Origin: Austropuccinia psidii
Lineage: Eukaryota; Basidiomycota; Pucciniomycetes; Pucciniales; Sphaerophragmiaceae
Direction: 5' to 3'
Assembly (NCBI GenBank): GCA_023105745.1
Contig: JALGQZ010000011.1
Coordinates: forward strand, 21,292,975-21,356,974
Length of the DNA: 64,000 nucleotides
The position numbers were made by a program, and so were the translations under genes. Numbering within the stretch: the first letter of the stretch is position 1; every line of letters starts with the position of its first letter. Under the pieces are notes generated by a model. The model was not told the origin of the DNA, did not search any database, and saw only the letters and a program-made list of their open reading frames with translations. Below, piece after piece: positions 13,501-24,647 of the stretch.

Positions 13501-13798
13501 AAGGAATCCCCATTCTGCTCTTGAGTTCCTACATAGTACAACTGTCCAAAACAGTTATACTCTTAGAAAATAACCAGTTATATCTTAATTAGTGTATTGT
13601 AGCTCTGATTATAGTAACACAACTGGTAAGACTGCACCCTAGGCAACAACAGCACTCATAACCACTATTCCTCATAGTAAAGCCCTTACATTATCAATTA
13701 TAAACCCTTTTTAAACTCAAATATCCATGTCACAGTCAGATTTGAAATCTTCTACACATTTATTGACCACTTCATCATATACTCAACCTGACATTCTT
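10568..13798 (+). mobile_element. Solo LTR, family B (10573-13793), TSD CTCTT/TTCTT
   Basis: Starts TGTTGGCCTTTGACTC and ends CAACCTGACA, matching the ends of the family B copy at 25066-26571 (TGTCAACCTGTGACTC .. CCTGACA) with a few changes. Flanks are CTCTT (10568-10572) and TTCTT (13794-13798). The family D copy on the left has the uninterrupted CTCTTTGATGTC at the equivalent point (near 4165, reverse complement). Inside it a family C LTR is inserted at 11517-13320; without that, this LTR is about 1.41 kb. Open frames within it are incidental. Confidence 0.85.
11512..13325 (+). mobile_element. Solo LTR, family C (11517-13320), TSD GGAAA
   Basis: The 1804-bp insert starts TGTGAGCCTTAGAGG and ends ATATCCACACCTTACA, with perfect GGAAA duplications at 11512-11516 and 13321-13325. 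It matches, as reverse complement, the copies at 54955-56774 and 60707-62519. A TATA-like GCTATAAAAGAATG near 12715 lies about 600 bp from the 3' end, which fits this sense orientation. It is nested in the family B LTR, which is nested in the family D LTR. Confidence 0.93.
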
Positions 13799-13875
13799 TG
13801 ATGTCTTTTGTCCCCCTTAGCTATTTTCACGTTAAAAATAGTAATTTAGGCCTAAATACTGATATCCACTATGGG

Positions 13876-14661
13876 TGTACCAAAAATGCATGTAAGAATA
13901 TGTAACAACCACTATTAATGGGTACGGGAATTCAATCTTAAACCCACTAAAGCACCACAAAACAGCAAATCCATTGTGTGTATCAGTAATCAGTGTCAGA
14001 AATCTTCCTTGCTGCAACATGCATACAGCTTAGTTTTCCAATACAGCCTGTCAACTCTTGTACAGGTTGGATTGACCCAATACATTTATGGATTCAAAAT
14101 TATGAAGCTGTATGATCACTCAATACCACAGCCCCTCCTTTAAAGATTCTGTACAGCCATACAGGAGATGTACTGTTCAAACTCAATTCAATCATCAATT
14201 CCTCTTATGGAAACTCTCTTTCTGGATCAGGGCTGGTGATTCTCACATATAAAAGCCCCTCTTCTTCCCCCTGGAGACTTTTCTGCAGTGAATTAATTTA
14301 TTTGATTTATTATTTTTTAAATATTCTTCCCCTTATTTTTGGGTATTATATTTATTGGTTTCAAGTTAGTCTTTGCATCTCTTCTTTGCCTGTACAGTAT
14401 GAGTTGTGGTGGACATATACTTATTATCCCTTCTCTTTCCTTCTGATGGGTTGAAACATTGGACTTGGCCTTGTTTGTGGTTGGCTCTTTTATTTCTTAC
14501 TCTTATTTTTTGTTTCTGCTTTTCCTTATATTTCTTTTATCAGTAAGCTTATCTTATTACACTCTTAAGTGTATTCCATTTTGCCATATTTTGAGCCCTT
14601 GATAAGTAAGTCCCATTTTACTGAGTGCCAGGCCCCCTTCACTTAGAAGAGACCCTGTGAC
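13876..14661 (+). mobile_element. 5' LTR of gypsy-2
   Basis: The LTR ends GAGACCCTGTGACA at 14661, directly comparable with the end of the family A LTR (GCCCCTGTGACA). The downstream half is colinear with family A (TCTTTGCCTGTAC.., GGTTGAAACA.., TGAGTGCCAGGCC..), but the upstream half is not recognisably the same. The left edge is set at TGTACCAAAAATG (13876) because similarity to the family D LTR stops there; it could be off by a few bases. The preceding ATGGG would be the TSD, whose partner lies outside the window. This is the promoter-bearing LTR of the element whose gag follows. Confidence 0.7.
14247..14255 (+). promoter_or_regulatory. TATA-like box in the gypsy-2 LTR
   Basis: ATATAAAAG lies in a GC-richer context within the LTR, about 400 bp before its 3' end, where the U3/R boundary is expected. 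It would drive genomic RNA and gag-pol transcription. Confidence 0.45.
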
Positions 14662-15417
14662 ATTAAATTAATTAACTCATAATTTCTTCTTTATTTTTAT
14701 TCATTTATATTCATTTCTTTCATTATTCAATGATGACTCTTTTATGATTTTATGCTTTTTCATGATTATTATTTCTCTCTCTCTCTCATCAATTTTAATT
14801 TCATTCACTTCATTCAAATGAAAATTGATTCTTCTCATTTCTTAATCATTTCTGACCATCTCATCTTCATTCACAATTTTTCATCAAATCCAAATTTTCT
14901 TGTGTTTGATTATTCAGGTCTTATTAGGAATCTTTATTGATTGGTTGATTGATTGAGATTCATTTTGGTTATTTATTCAGAGATTCAGGATTCTGTGTGG
15001 GCTGCGTTGATTGACTGGATTTGAATTCCTCAAGATAACTGATTGATCCTCAAGAATTGATTTTGATTTTTGATTGATTTGACTCATGAGGATATTGAAC
15101 TGATTACTGAAGATATTGATTGACAAATTGATTCCTCAAGCCCTTGATATGATATTGAAGAAATTAATTAATCTCTTTATTATTTAATTCTTCAAGATGT
15201 TATTGGTATTTGATTTGATTTGATTTTTGACCTTTGCTGAATTGATTGATTTATTCATTGAATTTGATTTCACCTCAATACTGTTGAGTAATTTCTCAAG
15301 TTTCATCAAGAATTTTGTTGTTATTAATTTGGCCAAGCTTGGATTGCTTAGTTTCAAGTATCATCAAATTATTTTTCTTATTCTTTAATAAAGCCTGTTC
15401 AGTATAGCCCTCCATCC
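14662..15417 (+). other. Leader of gypsy-2
   Basis: Untranslated leader between LTR and gag. It starts TTAAATTAATTAACTCATAATTTC, close to the start of the gypsy-1 leader at 24648, so this is the primer-binding region; I cannot assign the tRNA. The rest is low complexity, rich in TTGATTGATTTGA-type runs also seen in the gypsy-1 leader. Confidence 0.6.
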
Positions 15418-16795
15418 AAGAATACAAGATCCCAAAGACATACATATGGTCTCACTCCTACATCAAGGGCTCCTCATGACTGCACAGCATCAGTTCCTCA
15501 ACTGAGTGAAAATTTGGACAGAGGACCACCAATGAAAGGAGAAGCACCCTCCAGAAGAAGAGGTGTGAAGTCAAGAAGATCAAGATCATTCTCTGGCTTG
15601 TGGGGTGGCTATCCAAGAATTTATCAAGGTCCTAGTAGTATATTGGGGGAAGCTGAAGATGAAGAGGTGGAGGAGTCTGAGGAAATGGAAGGGGAAGCTG
15701 CCTTGGCAGGTGCCCCTGAGGCTCGTGTAGCTACAAGTATAGCCCTTTCTAATCAGCCTCTTGTCTCTCAGGCTGAACCAAATTTTCCCAGAAGGATGGA
15801 GCAAATGACTCAATTCATGGGGCAACTAACTGAAGCAGTTACTCCCAGGGACAATTCCAAAGCCCCTGCATTCAAGAATCCATCAATGAAGGAACATGAT
15901 CCATATGATGGTACTATAGCCCATAAATTGAGAGGATTGATCCAATCCTGTCAATTGATATTCAATAATAATCCAGAGAACTTCTTCTCTGAGAGGTAGA
16001 AAGTTTGATACTAAACTTTTTTTCTCACTGGTAGAGCTGGAAAATGGATTGAGCCCTACCTCAAGTCTTTCCAATGAAGCTCCTTCCTATCTCCTCAATA
16101 ATTGGAAGTGGTTTGAAACCCAATTATTCACTCTTGTTGGTGATCCCAATGAAGTCAGTAAAGCTGAACAAGAGTTGAAAAATTTGAGGATGAAGAAAAG
16201 TGGTCATGTTTCTTTGTACATTTCTTATTTTAGAAGTTTAATGTCAAGAATTGGAGATTGGGAAGAAAGGGAATATATTTATGTTTACACAGGAGTATTG
16301 GAATCAATATCATTGGTTCAGTTGGCTTCTCACCCTGGTATGCTTTATAATCTTCAAGAGCTCATGGACAACCCCTTGGAATTAGATACCAGGTACCATG
16401 AGAGGCAGAAGGAAAAGGGTGGCAACCAAGAAAAGAATCCTCCTGTCACTGGATCCAATTTCTCAAGAAATCCTCAAGACTCATCTTCAAAGATGCCTCA
16501 CAAAAAGAAGAATAATAAGGCCAAGAAATTTCAAGTTTCAAAGGATAAGCTCCATGCTGCTCTCCTCAATAGGGACAATGAATTAATTGGTTCTGAAAAG
16601 GAGAGGAGAATTAAAGAAGGCTTATGCACTTATTGTGGTGTGAAACACCCAATTGAAAAATGCTTCAAGAGACCTCACAACAAGCCTGAATCATTAAGAG
16701 GCTTCCCTAGAAAGCAGGGAAAAGCCTTAGTGGGATTCATGATGTATTCAATGCTTCTCACTTCTTTCCTTCAAGAGAAAAATTGTGCACTCTGA
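15418..16795 (+). pseudogene. gypsy-2 gag
   Basis: Homologous along its length to the gypsy-1 gag at 26890. Order: Ser/Arg-rich N terminus (LDRGPPMKGEAPSRRRG, near 15517), acidic stretch (EDEEVEESEEMEGE), capsid-like region (CQLIFNNNPENFF; GRAGKWIEPYL; QLFTLVGDPNEVSKAE), then a knuckle CTYCGVKHPIEKC (C-X2-C-X3-H-X4-C) near 16625-16665. The start codon of the gypsy-1 gag is not preserved. An in-frame stop at 15997-15999 and a damaged patch at 16000-16075 break the frame; the longest intact part is 16049-16795. Gag forms the retrotransposon particle in the cytoplasm. Confidence 0.85.
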
Positions 16796-18285
16796 ATACT
16801 AGTGTCAAGAAATCTTTAAATTTCTTTTCTTCTTGTTTTTCTGATATTTTTCATGGTATTCTCATTGATTCTGGTGCTACAAACCCTTTTATTGCAAAGA
16901 ATTCTTTTCTCAAGTACTCCTTGACTATTTCAGAGCTCTCTGAAAAGATTCCTATTCTCATTTTGGATTCAAATGAATCCCCTGCCTTGTTCATCACCCA
17001 TTATACCAAGTGGGTAGTTGACTTGCCTTCATTCCCAAGCTTTGAATGGGATGTTTTTATCATAGATTCACCCAAGGGAGAATACTTACTATTGAGATAT
17101 CATTTCCTATACTGTTTTAATACCATTATTGATTGGAAAGACGGATTGATCACCTATTAATCTAGTCATAAGGATTCTAGTGGTATTAATTCTTCTACTA
17201 GTAATCACCTGGCCACTTCTGTCAACAGAATTGCTCTGGTTGGTGAAATTAAGACACCTTCCCTTCCTTTTTCTATCCATATCCCTTCCATAATGCCCTC
17301 CCAGTCATTAATTCAATTAAGAGATTAAGTATTCAAAGAGATAAAAGATGTTGGAGAAGATGTTTCTACATTTTCACTTCATCTCCTTCAAGGGGATATG
17401 GACCTTCCTCCTTTATCCTTCCATGCATACCTAGAGAAGCAGTGGGATGATGAGGAAGAACCAGAAGAAATTGAAACTGTGCTGAAGGTTGTCCTTCCTG
17501 CTTATAGCTGCTATTTGGATGTGTTCTCCAAGGTTAAAACAGAGAAACTTCCTCCACACTGTGCCTGAGATCATCATATTGAAATCAAGGGTCTTCACCA
17601 CCAGTTGGATTTATCTAATCATAATAAAATAAAGAGTAAGAAACAATATGGGCCTAAATTTCAGAGGATTGAGAGAAAGGTTTCACTAGGCAAAACTCCT
17701 CTTCAACAGGAGCACCTGTCCTTTTTGTTAAGAAAAAGGATTGTGGCCTCCATTTTTGTGTTGATTACCGCAAACTCAGTTCTGTCACTAGGAAGAACAG
17801 GTAACCTGTACCTCCTATGAAGCAGCTTCTCACCATCTTCAATGGTTCCACTATCTTCTCCAAAATAGACCTGCATGGTGCTTATAATCTCCTGAGGATT
17901 AAAGAGGGGGATGAACATTTAACTGAATTTAGAACCAAGTATGCTAGCTATGAGTATTTGATGATGCCATTTTCCTCAACCCTTGATCCTTCTTCATTCC
18001 ATAATCTTGTGAATTATATCTTTAGAGATTTCTTGTATATTTTTTGTTGTAGTCTACTTGAATGATACTATGGTCTTCTCTAGTTCTGAAGAGTAACAAG
18101 TTAAACATGTGGCCTCTGTCCTCCAAAGACTGAGAGACAATAATTTGTTTGCTAAAGCCTCAAGATGTGTGTTCCATGCCTCATTTGGGGAATACTTGGG
18201 TTATTTTGTTTCAAGTGAGTGCCTCAAGATGAATTCTTCAAAATTTCAGCAAATTCTTAATTGGCGTCAGCCCAAGAATATCAAA
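16783..18285 (+). pseudogene. gypsy-2 protease and reverse transcriptase, cut off by the giant transposon
   Basis: An aspartic protease with the active-site triad LIDSGATNPFI (about 16860-16890) is followed after a degraded spacer by reverse transcriptase. Recognisable RT blocks are LDVFSKVKTEKLPPH (about 17515), IFSKIDLHGAYNLLRIKEGDEH (about 17850) and the catalytic box at 18055-18066, which reads YLND where gypsy elements have YLDD. Multiple stops and frameshifts occur between 17160 and 18285. The gene stops abruptly at ..NIK (18285), where the 46-bp terminal repeat of the 40-kb transposon begins; the next residues (ALQSFLGFANFY) are found at 58691. The element is therefore the host of the giant insertion and has been inactive both through the insertion and through catalytic-site loss. 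Confidence 0.88.
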
Positions 18286-18331
18286 CACCAGGGAAAATCT
18301 CGTGTCAATCATTGGCAATTGACTTCACGTC
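18286..18331 (+). repeat. Left terminal inverted repeat of the giant transposon
   Basis: 46 bp starting CACCAGGGAAAATCTCGTGT and ending CTTCACGTC. It pairs with 58642-58687 with 8 mismatches. It is followed by several ACGTCA repeats (CACGTCAAGC, CACGTCAAGCG, CACGTCACAC) that resemble the subterminal transposase-binding repeats of CACTA elements. Confidence 0.93.
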
Positions 18332-19255
18332 AAGCAGGAGAAAAGTCGAGCTCACGTCAAGCGAAAATCAAGCAAACGTTGAGCACACGTCACACTCTTG
18401 TGTTACACCAAATCCTGTGACATCCACCAATATTGGTTCCCCTGTGCCTTCAACTCAGATTCCTCACCACCTGATCATCCTGTAACCATCTGATGGTTGG
18501 TAAAAATTACACAAGACCCGCCTGTTTGCACAAACACACATCAAAGAGGTCTTTCAGCCAGTCTTGATGTAAGCAGGGTGTTTTACTTCACCAGGTCACC
18601 CATGAAAGGACTCCGCCTGAGCGGGATTGTCGTTTTGCGGATGACACTGGTAGAGCCCGCCACACAATAGCGTGGGTGCGGGTGTGTGTGTGTGATGGGA
18701 ACACCATGGACAAATGATGTGTTCTAATTTTTTGTAGCCATGAATCAGCTAGCTCAGCAGGAGGGGGTGACATGGTTAGACCCCGCTGCACAATGAAGTG
18801 GGTGCATGGGTGACACATTTACACAAAGGCAATACATGTGAGGGCCTAATGTCAGGTGGCATTGACCATTTGTGGGTGACACATGAAACCACTCTTGGCA
18901 GGTGCGCTTGCGTGTGCATTGGCCGGTGCGGCTGCGCTTGCGTGTGCATTGGCCAGTGGGGGTGCGCTTGCATGTGCATTGGCATGTGTGGTTGCGCAAG
19001 GGCCAATTACCCTTCCAACATCATGATGGCTCAGTTAGAAATTTTGGATGCTGTGAAAGGTGAGTGTGTGGGTCATTTCATCATTGAGCTTGGCTTATTC
19101 ACACTGTACCCAATTTCAAAATAGTAAGTTCTTTGTGGCAATGTGAAATAATGGGCTTTGCTTGTCACAATTGCATGTCTCTGTCACTAAATTTTGAGGC
19201 AATTATTTCACTAGCAAAATTGCTAATGAATCTGAGAGATTTGCATTTTTGTAGA
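18332..19255. other. Left subterminal region of the giant transposon
   Basis: Non-coding. It holds ACGTCA repeats near 18325-18390, an AAATCCTGTGAC motif near 18409 that recurs next to the right end (about 58578), a repeated CCCGC..CACAAT..GTGGGTGC block (about 18657 and 18780), and the 30-bp tandem repeats at 18901. Open frames here run through the repeats on both strands and are not genes. Confidence 0.6.
18901..18997 (+). repeat. 30-bp GC-rich tandem repeat, 3.2 copies
   Basis: Units begin at exactly 18901, 18931 and 18961 with a partial unit at 18991. Each reads G(G/C)TGCGCTTGC(G/A)TGTGCATT then a variable tail. It is strikingly GC-rich against the AT-rich surroundings. Confidence 0.9.
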
Positions 19256-22200
19256 CTAAATATCATGAAATAACGACTTTATCATTACAAGCAGTCCACA
19301 TGAAAGAACTTTGTTATCATACAATCCACAGTTACCTTCTATTTCTTCTTCAGATATAATCAAGTCTCCATCATCAAAACCAACAGCTTTATAAATATTC
19401 AGATGCGGCCAATCTGGTAATACATTCACATCAATCTTCAAAGTTTTTAAGATTAGAAAGCTATTGTTCAGTATACTAGATGGCTCAGAGACTTTAAAAA
19501 TGCTATTAATAATACCAAATCGTCGTGAGTTGCCCCTCAGAAAACATATCACACTGTTGCTGACATTTTTTGGATTCAGTTGAAGATATATTTTTCCCAA
19601 TATTAATGTTTGAAACCGGAAAATACCAAGGTGAGACAATCCTTGAAGTGGGATGACTTGTGGATTGCACGGTAGTGTCTAAGCTGATCCAATCAACTAT
19701 TTCCCTTGTTGCATGAAAATTCTGTAAGTACTCAACCAGGAAATCATAATTTTCTTGGTCATGGCGGGATGGTTTGTTATATTTATGGTGATTGAACAGG
19801 GCAGGTGGCTGTGATTCAAAAAGCTGTTTTATTTCACATGGCATGGATGGGGATTTCAGGAGAGGGTAAAGGTTGGAACATCAACAGATATGTTGAAGTA
19901 AGGTTTTATCTATATCATCTATTCAGAGTTGCAAGAAGTTAGTCTTATTCAGTTCAGGTGTTTAATCCATGTGAATATATTGATCTTATTAATTGACATA
20001 CATATTTTGTTATTTGTTGGCATTTTTGCAAATACTCCAATCAAGCGCTCATAACCCCATGTGGCTGAGGCTTGTGCTGGGCCCCAACGTTGGAAGAGTT
20101 CTGGAATATGATCAGCAAAATGATGATTTGGTTTACTTTTCTGTTTTGGGAACAGGTGTTGATTGGAAAGGCGGAATTTTTTCCAATGTTCAGCAAATGC
20201 AGTCACATCATCTATTGAAACAGTCCAACTTGTGGCAATGTTGATAGAACTAATAAAATGGAATGTATTCTTGGTTAGTTCATTTTCAAGTTCTTCTGAT
20301 TTACCCATTTTTCTTTGAGTGTTGGCGGATTGATGTACATCTAATGACATCTGTTGACTGAGAATTAAAAATGGAATATAGACCTTATATAAGAGAGCCC
20401 ATTCAGCGGCTTTTAAGCTACCATGAGAGGGGGAACCCATGTTGCAAGCAACTCTTGTCCATGATGAGGGAATTATCATCTCAGATATGATTTGTCAAAG
20501 ATGCTCCAGAGCCTCACCCTTGATCTTGTGATCACTCAGTGCAGTGATATCCAATTCAGAGGGGATTTCAGAAGTGGGGAGGTAATCCGCATCAAATGAA
20601 GGAATCTCTGCAGAATTACTAGAGGGATGTTCCGTGTGAGGGGTGGGCATTGGGAAGTAGGGGGAGTGGCTCATTTATTATTTTTTCTGTGTCTCTTCTC
20701 AGGGAGCAGGCCTCTCAATGTGATTTTATCAAGAGAGCTGTTGGAGGTCATGGAATCTGAGTCTGAACTGTTGGTGTCATTGGATTTCCTGCGGGACCTG
20801 AGGTAAATTTTTGATTTGGACTCTGGAATGCACGATTTGAAAGTTGCATGATCCTTCAAAATTACCAGTATTAAATTATGCATTATGTCAAGATTAACCA
20901 TTCTGGTTGCATCCCAATACGGAAGGTCTTCCAAAATTGAATATCACACTCCATACTCAGAGAAAATTGCTTGTCTTTGTTGTGGGGTTGCCCGAAGCCA
21001 TTTGGCAATGGTTGATTTATGATTTTGATATGAGTGTGTGAAAAGAAATTGAGGAAGAATTTCTTCAATTTGAGCTTTTTGAATGCTGCCAAAATTACAA
21101 AAGTGGTTTCCTGAATGGGAAGTAAATCCAGTAAGCTTGCGCATGGCAACCACATCCGCAATGGCTGTGAGAATGGCAAAACAGATAAAGGATCCTGAAG
21201 GACCTGTTGAGGTGGGTGAAAAATGGTAACCTTGTCATAGCTTTTTGAGCTCCTTGATGATCAGCATTAATAGGTAATTCAATTGAAGGGAAGGTGGCTC
21301 CTTCGGACCAGGGATGATTCCTGCAACATAGAAATTCTCTGGCGTCAATCTTTCACTTGGGGGGAGATTAAGACAAATAAGCATGATAGGTCCAATGCTG
21401 GCCAACCGGGTTGACTTTCCATGTGCATTAAACCACTCCACATAGATGGAGAAGCCCAATGCACCAGGAATGGACATTAATTAATGGGGGTTCATTGATA
21501 TTTCTAGTTCCAGTGAAGCGTCTCCAGACCAATCCATCCCAGACGTCACATTTTGGGGAACCTTTGGGAGTTTGGGATTGATGATGTTGATGAAGAATTT
21601 CCATAATTCCAGCCCACTGGAGAAATCTGGCAAGCCAATTTATGAATGGTTGATAAATGAAATGTTTTGTTGGTATAATTTTTGCTTCATGTTGGTTGTG
21701 TTCTGGGTGTGGGGCTCAAATGAATAGATTAATTTGCCTAATGATTGTGTGCAAGGGGGATCATGATCATTTGGGTCATTATGGCGTTGAAAGTGGGGTT
21801 GGTCAGTTGTGGCTGATTCAGTAAGGCCATTAAGAGAGAAACATTGAGGACAACATATATAGTTTTGAATCAATGGTTCCAATTGGAGATGTTCGAATAT
21901 GGTACTCAGATCTTGAGGTATATGGAATGCAGCAGTGGGGGGACCACCGGAGCTTGAGATGCTGGACTTGATCAGCAGGTTTAGGGCGGGGTTGAGAATG
22001 TGTGAAGCCCTGCGGGGTGTATTATACCTTAATGATATAATGGCAGATATTATTGTTCCAAGGTCTTGTGGGGGAAGGGTTTGACTGCTGCTGTATGGTT
22101 TCTGTGCAGTTGAATTGAGACCCAGTGCTGTGGAGAAGGTGCTTTGGGTCAATTGTGAATAATAAGCTGGGAATATTTGATCCAATAGAAGTTGTGGGCA

Positions 22201-22398
22201 CTCAGATCCTTATGCAGAAGTAGGGATGTTTGGAAGAGATTTGGGTGCAATGGCTGATTTGAGCTTCTTAATGTGCTGTTTATATTGGAAGGGTGTGAAG
22301 GCAACTCCATGCCTATCACCCTCAGGGGAAGAGTGTGTTTGAGTTGAGCAGTGTTGACACATGCATATATGCATTGAGGAATAGCAGCGGGTTGTCAT
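19256..22398 (-). pseudogene. Plavaka/CACTA-type transposase, decayed
   Basis: The transposase would bind the element ends and catalyse cut-and-paste transposition. From the N terminus (22398): a Cys-rich segment (CMCQHCS, then a Tyr-x2-His), a second Cys pair (NYICCPQCFSLN, about 21860), then EWFNAHGKST, ICLNLPPSERLTPENF and GIIPGPKEP (21300-21440), an ADVVAMRKLTGF..SHSGNHFCNFG block (about 21100-21150) and LPYWDATRMVNLDIMHNLIL (about 20870-20925). The last two hold the expected acidic catalytic positions. The C-terminal part has HHFADHIPELFQRWGP and YERLIGVFAK (about 20010-20100) and ends at 19256. In-frame stops lie at 22210, 21640, 21481, 21235, 20944 and 20671, and the C-terminal third is in shifted frames. 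Some could hide introns, but W-to-stop and R-to-stop changes at conserved positions say it is a pseudogene. It is divergently arranged with the acidic gene at 34235. Confidence 0.83.
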
Positions 22399-23248
22399 TG
22401 TTGCAGGAATTGGGAGTACGGTTGGTTTGTGTATAAATATCTATGCCTGATGTGAAAGTTTTTAGGAGTGTTATTGATTGGAAAAAAAATTGAGTGATTA
22501 TTTATGAAGGGGGAGATGATTTGAGCCATCTGAGAATTTTATCCCATTTGTAATGGTGCGTGAGCTGCAGCTGATGTAGTGTAAAATGCCTCATCTGGAT
22601 GGAGGAATTGGTTAGGAGTTTGATTGGGTAAAATGCCATGCTGCTCAACGCTCATACATATTCTATTTTATTTACGCATGGTGATACTGCGGTTTTGACC
22701 CTTGAGGGGAGTTCCAATAGGGATGTGTCAACATTGAATTGAGGGGATTGACATTAAAACCATGTATGCTGGCATGCCATCATACATGGCTTAAACCTTA
22801 TTACAGACATAACAATATAACTCTATTGCATAAGGGGTTGGAGTGCGGCTAAAGTCTTGGTATTTGGTTTGAGTGCAGCTTTGGATTGTCTTTCCTTTCT
22901 TGAAAAGGTGATGTCTCTTTTGTGGGTAAGTCCTTCATGAATATACCCCTTTACAGATGTACAATGCTGTGGAATTTCAATGCATATATTGGCAGTTTGG
23001 ATAATTCACAAAATGTGACAATGGGGAGGCAGAAATGTTACCAAATATGATTACTTATGGATGATGGGTCCCCTTTGAGATAAAGGGAATATTACATTAT
23101 ATGATGGTAGGCCGTGCAGGGTGGTTTCCGACAAAAGCGGAGGAGCTCAAGAGGAGGTAGGGAGGATTCTCCTAAAAAGAGGCTTATTAGACTTCCAATA
23201 AGATTCTTTTTTAGAAATGTTCATAGAATATCTCTATTCTAAATTTGA
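22399..23248. promoter_or_regulatory. Left half of a divergent intergenic region
   Basis: No supported gene. Together with 34147-34234 this was one ~0.9-kb intergenic region between the transposase (minus) and the acidic gene (plus), so it should hold both promoters. Gypsy-1 inserted into it at TTTGA (23244-23248). Confidence 0.5.
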
Positions 23249-24647
23249 TGTCACAACCATGGCAATTCACCTCCTTGGATCTCCATATGGCATATCAAGC
23301 CACAGTCCTTTTATGGCCAATTGGCCATATCCTTCACCAGTGGCCAATATGGCCATGTCATCATCTTATGGACCATCTATGGCCCTTCACCTCAATCAAG
23401 AAGCCATGGTGGCAATTTATGCCCAAATGGGAATTTCTAGTCATTTCCCTCAAAACCAGGGGAAATGGCCCAAATGGCTGTTTTTGGCCATTTGGGCTCA
23501 TAATGCGCTTTTGCGCACTTTGACACAAAGTGTCCAAAAGACACTTTCCCGCCCTTTGGGGCAGTCTCCGGCTCAGAACCCAAAAGTAGCCAAAAACCCC
23601 AAAGGACCCAGAAACACTTTTCCAAGCTCTGAAGCCATCACATCCACCTTTTCCCCTCCGCCTTTCCATCTCAAGACCTTTGGACGTAATCTTCTTTCCA
23701 ATGAGCCAATATGCCATAAATGATGTTATATATCCTTGTGCATCATTTTTCAACAAGAATTCAATGGTGGCAATATCAAATGGTCATTTCAACATTCCAA
23801 CATATCAGCACATCATCAAGGCACCAAATCATTCAGAGGACTCATCAAGGCTCAAGAGCAAGTGTTTCAGCATCAAAGACCAATCACGCTATCAAGATGT
23901 CATTGGATAATTTCATTCACAGTATTCCTCCAAGGCAATACTGTTCCACCATTCTCAAGGGTTTCAAGAGGCAGTTCATTCATTCATTCATTCAAGTGTC
24001 AAGTGTCAAATCTCCACTCAATCCATCTTGGCAACCATATTCATTTCAATACAGTCTGGATCCATCAAGAACTGTATTTCATTTTCAAGCATGGGAAATT
24101 CATTCAACCCAATTCAATTTCAATATTAGCCAGCTGTATCAATTCCCAAAACAATCAATACAACCTCAAGGATCAATACAGATCAGTTTTCAGCCTGAAG
24201 AACTCAAGCTCCCAACTTTTCACATATGCCAGCTACCCTTTCCACCCTGGGGGGTTTTTCCCCAGCTAATTAGTATACTTTTATTTTATTTTATCTTTAT
24301 TTATCTTATCATTGTGTTAAGTGAATACTGATATTATCAAGTCAGTCATTTAGCACCTTTTCTCTTATTCTTTCTTTGCCTGTCAATGGATATTTGGTGG
24401 TCATATCCTTACTAATTCCATTGTTCATTTTGACAGGTTGAAACAGTGATTAAGGACTTACTTGGTTGGCTCTTTGGCCATTTTGCTTCTCTTTCCTCTC
24501 ATTGAATCTCATCTTGTACCTGCATATTTCTTGAAGGAATTTATTCTTTTATTTTTATTTCTTCATTCTTTGGAGTCTTCCAAGTGAGTTCCCTGATTGC
24601 TGAGTGCCAGGCCACTGTTGTATTTTTTTCCAAGAGCCCCTGTGACA
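23249..24647 (+). repeat. 5' LTR of gypsy-1 (family A)
   Basis: 1399 bp, TG..CA. Compared with the 3' LTR there are scattered substitutions and small indels along the whole length, so the insertion is not recent. Long open frames inside it (for example 23720-24331) are not conserved in the older family A copy at 602-2008 and are not genes. Confidence 0.95.

Larger units (their letters stand above)
9182..13875 (-). mobile_element. Inverted family D LTR, truncated, with nested LTRs
   Basis: From TGTAATATTTGTCT at 9182 the sequence is the reverse complement of the family D LTR at 3651-7069: 9182-9830 matches 6372-7069, 9830-10572 matches about 4150-4869, and 13794-13875 matches about 4085-4165. 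The match is broken at 10573-13793 by a family B LTR, and ends at about 13875 where gypsy-2 begins. The missing outer part would lie beyond gypsy-2, outside the window. This copy preserves the empty target site of the family B insertion seen at 4870. Confidence 0.8.

Noticed and set aside
18588..19124. Several overlapping frames with repeated Cys/Gly/His motifs
   Set aside because: Generated by the 30-bp GC-rich tandem repeats; no start context or homology.
19256..22398. Interpretation as a KDZ transposase because of the TET-like cargo
   Set aside because: The LPYWD..MHN and NLPP..PEN..GIIPGPKEP blocks fit the Plavaka/CACTA type; I saw no KDZ-type Cys cluster.
23361..23756. 131-codon minus-strand frame, similar frame at 32877-33212
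   Set aside because: Antisense shadow inside the same LTR with no protein-like features.
23720..24331. 203-codon frame in the family A LTR, also open in the other LTR
   Set aside because: The two LTRs share ancestry at insertion, so conservation is uninformative; the older copy at 602-2008 lacks the frame.
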